Origin: CAZBZG01 sp964496245
Lineage (GTDB): Bacteria; Planctomycetota; SZUA-567
Direction: 5' to 3'
Length of the DNA stretch: 6,124 bases
Assembly: GCA_964496245.1 (NCBI GenBank)
Contig: CAZBZG010000281.1
Span: 1 to 6,124 of the forward strand
Numbering within the stretch: the stretch's first letter is position 1; every line of letters starts with the position of its first letter. The translations under genes were made by a program, and so were the position numbers. The notes under the pieces were generated by a model, which saw only the letters and a list, made by a program, of their open reading frames with translations, did no database searches and was not told the DNA's origin. This document shows, piece by piece, positions 1 to 6,124 of the stretch.

Positions 1-2135
1 CTCGAGTTGGCTCTGCCGGCAAAGAGCTTCATGCGCTGCAGAGGCGGGCGCGTGGGCGTGGCTTGCATGCCATACACGAGCTCTGTGGGGGCCTTGATGA
101 CGCCCGGCACATTGACCAGATCGATGCGCAGCACAAGCTTGCCCTTGTCGCGGGAGAGGCGCATGATGGGCTCGTCCATGGTCTTGGCCGTGATCCAGCC
201 CTTGTCGTTTTCCCCGATCCAGCAGACGCCCCGTTCGCCGCCGCCCAGCCAGAGGTAGCCGTTGAAGGCGTTGAGCCATTCGCGGGCCCGGTAGATCTGC
301 TTGCTGTTCCAGATCTCGCCCTCGCCCGCCGGCGTGCGGCCGGCGTAGTTCTGCCGCAGCGCGTCGTGCACCTGGTGCATGAGGGGGGCCACCTCGTCCT
401 TCAGGGGGATCTCCAGAGAGAGGCGCTGCAGAGCCTTCGCGTTCTCCACAGGAAGGAGTTGGAGCGTCACGCGCATCAGGCCATCCATCTCGATCTTCGA
501 GACAGACTTGATCTTGGCCGCGGGACAACTCGCCTGGGCTTCGTACACAACCTCGTGGTCTGCGGCGGTCTTCACCGCGCCCGAGCCCTTCCAAGTCAGT
601 TCCTGGCCGTCTTTGCCAAAAGCCCGGTAGCGGACCGGCCCGGCCAGGATCTCGCGCCCCTTGGCCAGGACGCTGTCCCAGAGGCCCTGCTCGTTCATCT
701 CATAGGTGCGCAGCACAGGTGAGACCGCCTGACCCGCGACCTCAATGGGCTCGAACGGCGGGAAGATCTCGTTGGTGATACCGAGCTGGTTGCCTTCCCA
801 GGGGAAGTGCTGCCGCTTGATCACCTCGCGAATGGTTTCGTCCGGCACGTTCGCGCCATGGGCCTTGGCCACGACCTCGTACGCGCCGTCCATGTCAGCC
901 GGCAATTCGATGTCGAACTCCTGCCGGCCCTTGACAAAAGCGTCGAGCACGCCAGTGGCGATGACCTTGCCGCCGTCCTTCTCTCGCACCGTGACCTCCA
1001 CCTTCTCGACCTCGGCATCCTCGGGCATGGAGCGGATATCGGCCGCGGTCTTGAGCTTGTTGAAGGAAGGGAAGTAGCCGCAGCGGAACTTGAGCACGGT
1101 CTTGGGGCGGGCCTTGGGCGCTTCCCAGGGAATGGCCTTGCCCACCTTCCAGACCTTGCGGTGCCGGAAATAGACGGTCTCGCCTGCCGCGTCCTTCAAC
1201 TCGGCGATGAGCCGGCAGTTCTTGAAGCTCTTGTCCTTGAGCACGAGAGCCGCGGACGCGGTGGCGCCTGGAGCAAGCTCCAGGGTCTCGGTCTTGACCA
1301 CGTCCTCGCCCTTGTCGCGTTCGAGCCGGAACTCAGCCATCAGCTTCATGGGCTTGTCGCTCGGGTTGATGACTTCCAGAGCCAGGTTGATGTCGCCCAG
1401 GAAGCGGTTGGCCCGCTCCTGCAGGTGCACGACAGGGGCCGGTTCCTCCGTGAAGCGCCACGAGTTCCTGGCCCAGTCGAACATGCGGCCGAGCATGAAG
1501 GTCTGGAGCCACGGATTCTTCCAGTTGCGCCAGAGATTGACCTGCCACTCCAGGGCGGTGATGGGCTTGGTGGTCATCTCTTTGAGCGGAATGCGGGCCT
1601 CGCAGTGCCAGTCCTGGCCGTGCATGGCGCTCTTGGTCTCCCAGTCGGCGTCCCAGTCCTTGATCCCGTCCACGCCGCCCCGGCCGTGGACCCGGCCCCA
1701 GCGCCGGGCGTTCGGGTTGGTCATGAACTGGAACTTCTTGCCTCGCCGCTCCTTGGGATCGGTGACGAACCAGAACTCGATGCTGTCATCGTGAACCATG
1801 CGCGACGTTCCATCCCGGTCCACATTCACCACCAGGTCGCCTGCGTCGGGCAGCTGGGAACGGATGGCGAGGTAGAAGGCGTCCTTGGTGGCCAGCACAT
1901 AGCCCCGCACCCGGCGCTGGTCGTCGCTGAAGCCGTCGATCTGCAGGGCGTGGCGCCACTCGTCTTCGTCGATTTGGCCGTCGACCGTTGGCGCGTTGTC
2001 GACAACCTGCAGCCGATAGGTCTCCTCCGGATCGGCTTTGAGCACGAACTTCTTCTGCGCGGCTGAGAGCAGCCCGCATGAGAGGGCCATGCCCACAAGC
2101 CAGAGTACCGCAACCCGCTTCGCCATTCCTGCCAT
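1..2135 (-). CDS. Secreted CBM9-like / DUF6067 (GH123-N-like) protein, 3' end cut by window
   Basis: This frame is open from the ATG at 2135 to the left edge (711 codons, no stop), so the C-terminus is missing. The start is chosen because a strong AAAGGAGA site lies 7 bases upstream; an ATG three codons later is too far from it. Residues 1-26 form a signal peptide (KR, hydrophobic core, likely signal peptidase I cut after SAA), so the product is probably exported. Residues about 44-222 resemble a family 9 carbohydrate-binding (DOMON-like) domain: APTVDGQIDEDEW, then DAFYLAIRS, DDSIEFWF, CEARIPLKEM and WQVNLW. Residues about 223-442 look like beta-rich linkers. From about 443 the motif PWEGNQLGITNEIFPPFEP and the later GEGEIWNSKQIY and GYLWLGGGERG blocks resemble the DUF6067/GH123 N-terminal family. 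The predicted role is binding or cleavage of polysaccharide outside the cytoplasm. The barrel and active site would lie beyond the edge, so neither substrate nor activity can be assigned. It is paralogous to the gene at 3372-6124. Confidence 0.88.
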   Translation of the reverse strand, partial: MAGMAKRVAVLWLVGMALSCGLLSAAQKKFVLKADPEETYRLQVVDNAPTVDGQIDEDEWRHALQIDGFSDDQRRVRGYVLATKDAFYLAIRSQLPDAGDLVVNVDRDGTSRMVHDDSIEFWFVTDPKERRGKKFQFMTNPNARRWGRVHGRGGVDGIKDWDADWETKSAMHGQDWHCEARIPLKEMTTKPITALEWQVNLWRNWKNPWLQTFMLGRMFDWARNSWRFTEEPAPVVHLQERANRFLGDINLALEVINPSDKPMKLMAEFRLERDKGEDVVKTETLELAPGATASAALVLKDKSFKNCRLIAELKDAAGETVYFRHRKVWKVGKAIPWEAPKARPKTVLKFRCGYFPSFNKLKTAADIRSMPEDAEVEKVEVTVREKDGGKVIATGVLDAFVKGRQEFDIELPADMDGAYEVVAKAHGANVPDETIREVIKRQHFPWEGNQLGITNEIFPPFEPIEVAGQAVSPVLRTYEMNEQGLWDSVLAKGREILAGPVRYRAFGKDGQELTWKGSGAVKTAADHEVVYEAQASCPAAKIKSVSKIEMDGLMRVTLQLLPVENAKALQRLSLEIPLKDEVAPLMHQVHDALRQNYAGRTPAGEGEIWNSKQIYRAREWLNAFNGYLWLGGGERGVCWIGENDKGWITAKTMDEPIMRLSRDKGKLVLRIDLVNVPGVIKAPTELVYGMQATPTRPPLQRMKLFAGRANS
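9..365 (-). repeat. Paralogous coding segment, copy 1 (partner 5766-6122)
   Basis: These 119 codons align without gaps to 5766-6122 in the same orientation and frame, with 90 of 119 residues identical by hand alignment. Fully conserved stretches include LNAFNGYLWLGGGERG, ENDKGWITAK and VNVPGVI. The least conserved part is the TMDEPIMRLSRDKGK stretch (DFKKPLQRVIRRDGR in the partner). This is part of a gene duplication, not a mobile repeat. Confidence 0.9.
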
Positions 2136-2319
2136 CGATCGTCTCCTTTCGACTGCGCCGGCGCCGCGCCTTTCAGAGAGCGGGATGGGCCCCACGTCTC
2201 GTGGCGATCATTGCCGACAACATCCTTGCCCAGGCCATCCTCGTGACCGCGTCTCAGACCATCCGCATGTTGCCGTGTGCCATGCGCGCGTTCCGTTCCT
2301 CTCCCATGGCTCCACATGT
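2136..2319. other. Intergenic spacer between prepilin and left hydrolase-like gene
   Basis: This 184-base stretch has no convincing gene, no stem followed by a T-run, and no clear -35/-10 pair. It holds a 10-base perfect palindrome, GCGCCGGCGC (2155-2164), just upstream of the ribosome binding site. The palindrome could fold, or could simply reflect high GC. The spacer is long enough for a promoter, so separate transcription of the left gene cannot be excluded. Confidence 0.4.
2142..2149 (-). promoter_or_regulatory. Ribosome binding site of the left hydrolase-like gene
   Basis: AAAGGAGA on the minus strand. Its GGAG core ends 7 bases before the ATG at 2135, which fixes that start over the ATG at 2126. 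The GGAGACG string also occurs at the prepilin start. Confidence 0.75.
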
Positions 2320-3276
2320 CTACTGTTGTTTCTCGGCCCAGACCCACCAGCCGATGCCGGACTTGGCCGTGTGTTTGTAGAAGAACGTCGTGCCGACCTC
2401 CCGGGGGTTCATGACGAGCGGTGCCACGATCTCCAAGCGCGTGGCAGGCGCGAGGCCTTTGGCCAAGGTGTCCACGCCTCCGTCGATGCGCAGCACATTG
2501 GCGTTCGTCAAGTGCGGGATGTCGTTCCAGGGGCCGCACGGGGCGCTTCCCCGGGGGTCGAGGGCCTCCACGGCAAGCAACCGTCGCCGGTTCACGCTGA
2601 GCTTGGTGCCGCCCCCATTGTAGGCCCACAAGCTCATGGATGGATAGCTTGACAACTTCGGACTGCCCCCCCGATACCCAGAATCGATGTCGCTCCGATC
2701 GTGCCAGCCGTAGGCGTAATCCGCGAGCTGCTTGGCGCGCGGGAAGTAGCCGGGATAGTCGTAGTCGTGCGTTCGGCCGGGACAGCGCCAGACGCCCATG
2801 TCCGGGCAGTAGCCGCTGTCCGACTTATAGAAGCCCGAGTGGTTGCCGGTATAGCCGTAGCCCGCGACCAACCACCAGCCAACAGACTGCTCGTCGCCTG
2901 ACGCCGAAGCGTTGCCCCACGAATAGCCGTTGCACAACGACAGATGGACGGTGCTGTTGCCGTGGATGACCGGCAGATGCCCCTTCCAGTCATCCGTATA
3001 CATCTGGGTCCCGACGCCCACCTGCTTCATGTTGTTCGCGCAAGCGACCTGCTGGGCCGTGCGACGGGCCGTGGCGAGCGCGGGCAAGAGCAAGGCGGCC
3101 AGGATGGAGATGATGGTGATGACGACCAGCAGCTCCACCAAGGTGAATCCCTGCAGGAACGGCGGCCGTGTCGTTGTCCCGCGAGTGCCACCAAACGCGC
3201 GGCGATTGTCCGAATGGGGCTGTCCCTCTGTGGACGACAGCCGTGCTCCGTAAGAGAACCAACGTTGAGACATCAT
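2320..3276 (-). CDS. Prepilin-type pseudopilin with H-X9-DG motif
   Basis: A complete 318-residue protein ending in TAG. Residues 43-67 are a classic class III signal: G43 followed by FTLVELLVV and a hydrophobic helix ending LLPAL. Prepilin peptidase should cut after G43 and methylate F44; the conserved Glu at mature position 5 is E48. RRTAQQVACANNMKQVG follows, as usual in these proteins. The head contains a WRCPGR box (C165, with C157 nearby) and, near the end, H255-LTNANVLRI-D265-G266, matching the prepilin-processing-associated H-X9-DG signature of PVC bacteria. Residues 118-222 are unusually rich in Tyr, Trp and Gly. The leader before the cut is 43 residues, long for a prepilin. Two adjacent ATGs (3276 and 3273) are possible starts; the second gives 7-base spacing from GGAG, like the next gene. 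The protein likely joins an inner-membrane-anchored type II secretion or type IV pilus-like fibre. No pilus assembly genes are in the window. It lies between two paralogous hydrolase-like genes on the same strand. Confidence 0.93.
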   Translation of the reverse strand: MMSQRWFSYGARLSSTEGQPHSDNRRAFGGTRGTTTRPPFLQGFTLVELLVVITIISILAALLLPALATARRTAQQVACANNMKQVGVGTQMYTDDWKGHLPVIHGNSTVHLSLCNGYSWGNASASGDEQSVGWWLVAGYGYTGNHSGFYKSDSGYCPDMGVWRCPGRTHDYDYPGYFPRAKQLADYAYGWHDRSDIDSGYRGGSPKLSSYPSMSLWAYNGGGTKLSVNRRRLLAVEALDPRGSAPCGPWNDIPHLTNANVLRIDGGVDTLAKGLAPATRLEIVAPLVMNPREVGTTFFYKHTAKSGIGWWVWAEKQQ

Positions 3277-3371
3277 GCGTCTCCCCTTGTGGTACCTGCA
3301 GAGGCATCCGCGGTTGTCATGACACGCCCCATCTTTCCGATGCGCATTCCAACGGGACGCTTCCGCTCGCG
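3277..3371. other. Intergenic spacer between right hydrolase-like gene and prepilin
   Basis: This 95-base stretch contains the prepilin ribosome binding site and a possible 24-codon reading frame whose stop overlaps the prepilin start (3273-3347, minus strand). I see no terminator hairpin with a T-tract after the TAG at 3372, which is consistent with read-through into the prepilin gene. Confidence 0.4.
3280..3288 (-). promoter_or_regulatory. Ribosome binding site of the prepilin gene
   Basis: AAGGGGAGA on the minus strand. The GGAG core is 4 bases from the first ATG (3276) and 7 bases from the second (3273). Seven is the spacing used by the downstream hydrolase-like gene, so translation may begin at the second ATG. 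The protein would change by one Met only. Confidence 0.7.
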
Positions 3372-6124
3372 CTAGTCACCATAAAGCTCCGCAATGAGTG
3401 ACTTGGCAAACTTTCGCGATTTGCTGTCCAGTTTGGGCATCAACTTGTTCACCCCTTTTCTGGCGGCCGCGCGCGCCTTGCGGAATTCAGGTACCCGCAA
3501 GGCTGGCTGGCCGATGCTGTGCATGGCCTTGACGTGCTCGTTTTGTTTTTCCGGCAGCGTTGCCAGAATCTTGAGAATCACAAGCCGCTGTTGGTCGGTC
3601 TTCGCATTATCGAGATGCGTTAGCAGAGCCGCAACGTTTTCCTCGGCGCGGTTGAAGTATGCCAAAGAGCGTATCGCCTTGGATCCGTCCGCGCCAAAGG
3701 CCTCTTTGATCATCTCGAGCAATTCGTCGCGCAGAGAGGCGATGTGCTTGGCCGAGCGCTCCAGCGCCTCGCGACGCGCGGTCTTAAGACGCGTATCGTC
3801 AATGTTTTCAGCCTTCAGTACCACATCATCGAGCCACACCCCTTTGACGTTTTGGCCGACGCTTCGACCCGCTTTGAAGCCGAAGGCGTTGCCGGAACGG
3901 ACCTCCATAGCATTCAGCGAGAGGACTTCGCGGCCGTCTACTTTTACCGTATAACGCCCGTCGGCGCAGGAAAAGACGCGGAACTTGTGTGGCTTGTCGT
4001 CTGCCGACCCAATGGGCACGGCGGACATTTGTTCCTTTCCGCCGCCGGACACGCGCAGGGTGAATTGCCCCTTTTCGACGGACAGCAAGAGCCGCACACC
4101 GCCAACGACGAACAGCCGGTTCAAGTTGTCCCGCAACAACCCGTGCGTTTTGCCCTTTACGGTCGGCTTCGGAGGAAAAGCGGGGAACGCAATAGAAAGC
4201 ACCTCCGCGTTTTTCGCCGGAGAAGCATCGAGACGGACACTAAACGAGAGGATCGCGTCGCTAAAGTCGGGCAGGTTCATGAATTTAAACAGGCGCTGTT
4301 TATTGCCGTCGAAACGCAGAGCCCCCGCCTCTCGATTGTAGCGCGGCCCCAAAAAACTCCATTTCCGGTAATAGTCCCAGCCGAAGTCAAAGCGGTTATC
4401 GAAATCGTCGGTGAAGATCACGCCTTGGGGCAGGAGCTCTCGGTTAAATTCGATGACCCGGGTCTCAAAGGGAAAGTCGAAGCGGACATTCAGCGTGTTG
4501 CCCCGCAGTTTGCGGCGGCGATTGTTAAACGCCTCGTAGGCGTAGGCGCCTGGCTGAAAACCGATCCGCCCGGGGTCCAGAACCACCTGGACATCCGCCG
4601 GTTTCTTTTCCCATGACTGGAGTATCAAAAGCAATTTGTTGTCTGCCGGGCGGGCCAAAAGCAGCCAACGCACACGGTCGTTGTTCACGCGACACGGCGG
4701 CTCATCTCCCCAATAGTTCCAGACCTTGATTCTGTCTCCGTGATAATTGAAGCCGACGCCATAGCCGAAGGCACGCATGGATTGCATCCCCGTGCCCATG
4801 ATCTCGTGCACGGCCTTCATGCCCCAGTCGCGGCGGGCTGCCTCGATGGCGCCGGGCGCCACTCCCAGCACCTCAGGGGGGTAGGCTGTAGCCCGAAACA
4901 GGGGAAAGCTGTATGGAAAGACCCCGACCTGCCTGCCGGCGGTCTCAGCCAGCAGAAAATCCGGATCGTACGGCTCGCCGCTGTTGTAGTGGTCCGGAAA
5001 GAGCTGAGCGTGCCGGTCGGGGGAGTATTCCAGGTCGCAGTTGACCGTGGACCACGAGAACCACGGAATCACCATGGTGGTGCTCATGTGGGTGTGGATG
5101 TCGAGCGGACGCGTGGTGCCCACGCGCTTCCAGTGGTTGAGCAGATTCCATGCGCGCTGAAGATAGCGGCGTTGCCGGAAGAACGAGATCGCTGGCTGGA
5201 CCCGGCCGTCCTCGGCTTCGTACGCCGCGCTCGTCCAGGGGTTGTCCGCCACGCAGGGATAGAAGTTGTCGTACTTCACGGCGATCCCGCGGCGGAACCA
5301 CTCGTTCATGAGCGAGAGCAGATAGTCGAGCTCGCTCGGGGGCCAGGTGGTGCGCGCCGTGCCCGGACCGCCGCCCACGTCCTGGAACTTGCGATAGGCC
5401 TCCATGCTCGCGTAGTCGCGCGGTTCGCTGGTCCTGGCCTTCCACTCGTCCTGGAAGACGTGATACGCGGGCATCGCCTTGTTCATGGTCTTCGTCTCTT
5501 CGAAGTACACGTGCATGGCGCCGTCGAGGCCGGCATTGCGGGTCATGTGCTCGAAGACGTAGATGTTCTTGGTCGACCAGCGCTCACCTTTGCTTACACG
5601 CGGGATATTGTGTTTCTTCTCAAATTCGTAGAACCACTCCTTGTCCATCTTTCCGGTGACCTTGCTTTCAAGCAGTTTGTCGAGGATTTCCCAGCGGTTG
5701 CCCCAGGGCTGTTTCCAGTTGCACTCGACCATACTGCCCCAGGCCATAACAGGCGAGAAGCCGTGCGCCCGGCCGGCGAAGAGCTTGCGTCGCGGAAGAG
5801 GCGGACGGGTGGGCGAGGCCTGCATGGCGAAGACCAGCTCTGTCGGCTTGGTAATTACGCCCGGCACGTTGACGAAATCCACACGCATAACAAGACGCCC
5901 GTCGCGGCGGATCACGCGCTGTAACGGTTTCTTAAAATCTTTAGCCGTGATCCAGCCCTTGTCATTCTCCGCGATCCAGCAGAGCCCCCGCTCGCCGCCG
6001 CCCAGCCAGAGATAACCGTTGAAGGCGTTCAGCCAGGCGCTGTTTTTGTAAATCTGTTTGCTGTTCCAGATTTCGCCCTCTCCTTTCGGGGTGCGTCCGG
6101 CGTAGTTCTGGCGAATGGCATCGT
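3372..6124 (-). CDS. Large DUF6067/GH123-like protein with ConA-like and helical C-terminal modules, 5' end cut by window
   Basis: The frame is open from the right edge (first whole codon at 6122) to TAG at 3374-3372, 916 visible residues. The GTG at 5915 is internal: the codons upstream of it encode residues conserved in the paralogue at 1-2135, so the true start is off-window. Visible residues 1-119 are the conserved DUF6067/GH123-N-like block. Residues about 120-470 look like an alpha/beta barrel, with strand-like AVKYDNFYP (D285), LDIHTHMS (D341, H343, H345) and NCDLEYS (D363, E365); these polar residues are candidates for the active face, but no catalytic pair can be assigned. Residues about 481-561 look like a barrel-associated beta-sandwich. 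Residues about 564-774, starting VIFTDDFDNRFDFGWDYY and ending GVWLDDVVLKAE, resemble a concanavalin A/LamG-like fold. Residues 775-916 are charged and alpha-helical, perhaps HEAT-like. The likely role is extracytoplasmic glycan cleavage or binding. Base composition is mosaic: GC is higher at about 4745-5580 than on either side. The prepilin gene follows after 95 bases. Confidence 0.88.
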   Translation of the reverse strand, partial: DAIRQNYAGRTPKGEGEIWNSKQIYKNSAWLNAFNGYLWLGGGERGLCWIAENDKGWITAKDFKKPLQRVIRRDGRLVMRVDFVNVPGVITKPTELVFAMQASPTRPPLPRRKLFAGRAHGFSPVMAWGSMVECNWKQPWGNRWEILDKLLESKVTGKMDKEWFYEFEKKHNIPRVSKGERWSTKNIYVFEHMTRNAGLDGAMHVYFEETKTMNKAMPAYHVFQDEWKARTSEPRDYASMEAYRKFQDVGGGPGTARTTWPPSELDYLLSLMNEWFRRGIAVKYDNFYPCVADNPWTSAAYEAEDGRVQPAISFFRQRRYLQRAWNLLNHWKRVGTTRPLDIHTHMSTTMVIPWFSWSTVNCDLEYSPDRHAQLFPDHYNSGEPYDPDFLLAETAGRQVGVFPYSFPLFRATAYPPEVLGVAPGAIEAARRDWGMKAVHEIMGTGMQSMRAFGYGVGFNYHGDRIKVWNYWGDEPPCRVNNDRVRWLLLARPADNKLLLILQSWEKKPADVQVVLDPGRIGFQPGAYAYEAFNNRRRKLRGNTLNVRFDFPFETRVIEFNRELLPQGVIFTDDFDNRFDFGWDYYRKWSFLGPRYNREAGALRFDGNKQRLFKFMNLPDFSDAILSFSVRLDASPAKNAEVLSIAFPAFPPKPTVKGKTHGLLRDNLNRLFVVGGVRLLLSVEKGQFTLRVSGGGKEQMSAVPIGSADDKPHKFRVFSCADGRYTVKVDGREVLSLNAMEVRSGNAFGFKAGRSVGQNVKGVWLDDVVLKAENIDDTRLKTARREALERSAKHIASLRDELLEMIKEAFGADGSKAIRSLAYFNRAEENVAALLTHLDNAKTDQQRLVILKILATLPEKQNEHVKAMHSIGQPALRVPEFRKARAAARKGVNKLMPKLDSKSRKFAKSLIAELYGD
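5766..6122 (-). repeat. Paralogous coding segment, copy 2 (partner 9-365)
   Basis: This is the second copy of the conserved 119-codon block, at the visible start of the right-hand gene. It is clearly more AT-rich than copy 1: one sampled 60-base line is about 50 % GC here, against about 67 % for the matching line of copy 1. Many differences are therefore synonymous. The homology probably continues beyond both window edges. Confidence 0.9.

Noticed and set aside
1..6. CTCGAG (XhoI site) exactly at the window start as a cloning junction
   Set aside because: The gene frame runs through it and the window edge may be arbitrary. A single six-base site carries no weight.
807..2066. Long plus-strand reading frame (419 codons) across the left gene
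   Set aside because: It is antisense to a gene with signal peptide, ribosome binding site and recognisable domains. Its translation is a Leu/Val/His/Gly-rich string without motifs, typical of the antisense of GC-rich codons.
2254..2307. 17-codon minus-strand frame in the spacer
   Set aside because: A GAGAGG string lies inside the frame rather than upstream of its ATG, no start signal is seen, and the length is within chance expectation.
2136..2319. Terminator or promoter in the spacer
   Set aside because: The partial inverted repeat GAGACGTGGG / TCCCGCTCTC has several mismatches and no T-run follows. No -35/-10 pair with acceptable spacing was found.
1826..2629. Minus-strand frame of 267 codons bridging the prepilin end, the spacer and the start of the left gene
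   Set aside because: It overlaps both real genes in another frame. Its product is Arg/Pro/Ser-rich without motifs, and no ribosome binding site supports its start.
3744..4616. Plus-strand reading frame of 290 codons
   Set aside because: It is antisense to the ConA-like and helical part of the right gene. The minus-strand frame is continuous with conserved sequence, and this one shows no recognisable fold.
5913..5915. GTG as the true start of the right-hand gene
   Set aside because: The same frame stays open for 69 more codons to the window edge, and those codons match the paralogue closely, including GEGEIWNSKQIY. The GTG is an internal Val.
4740..5924. Plus-strand reading frame of 394 codons opposite the right gene
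   Set aside because: It lies antisense to a conserved domain-bearing frame and coincides with that gene's GC-rich stretch, where stop codons are scarce on the other strand. It has no family motifs and no supporting ribosome binding site.

Overview
All three genes in this 6.1 kb window lie on the minus strand, so transcription runs from right to left. They form one co-directional block: a large secreted glycoside-hydrolase-like protein (3372 to past the right edge, 5' end missing), a prepilin/pseudopilin with an H-X9-DG motif (2320-3276), and a second glycoside-hydrolase-like protein (2135 to past the left edge, 3' end missing). The gaps are 95 and 184 bases. Neither holds a terminator I can recognise, so one operon is plausible but unproven. 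The long plus-strand reading frames are antisense shadows caused by GC-rich codon bias.

The gene content suggests the PVC superphylum, most likely Lentisphaerota or a relative (Kiritimatiellota, Verrucomicrobiota or Planctomycetota). These lineages carry many prepilin-type proteins with the H-X9-DG signature and many large secreted proteins of the DUF6067 / GH123-N type. This rests on family knowledge, not on a marker gene. GC is high (about 60-68 % by sampled hand counts) in the left gene and in the middle of the right gene. It falls to about 47-57 % at both ends of the right gene.

The two large genes are paralogues. Where both are visible (9-365 and 5766-6122) they align over 119 codons without a gap, with 90 identical residues (about 76 %). 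The left gene shows the N-terminal half of the architecture: signal peptide, CBM9-like domain, beta-sandwich linkers and the start of the DUF6067/GH123-N-like region. The right gene shows the C-terminal half: the rest of that region, a likely barrel, a concanavalin A-like beta-sandwich and an alpha-helical tail. Together they outline a protein of roughly 1,500 residues, if both copies share one plan.

Working picture (inference): exported polysaccharide-active or glycan-binding proteins are made together with a type II secretion/type IV pilus-like pseudopilin whose head is rich in aromatic residues. The pseudopilin could help export or display the enzymes, or help capture substrate. The pseudopilin-hydrolase pairing and the compositional mosaic within the right gene are the most interesting points. 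I see no RNA genes, mobile elements, CRISPR arrays or riboswitches.
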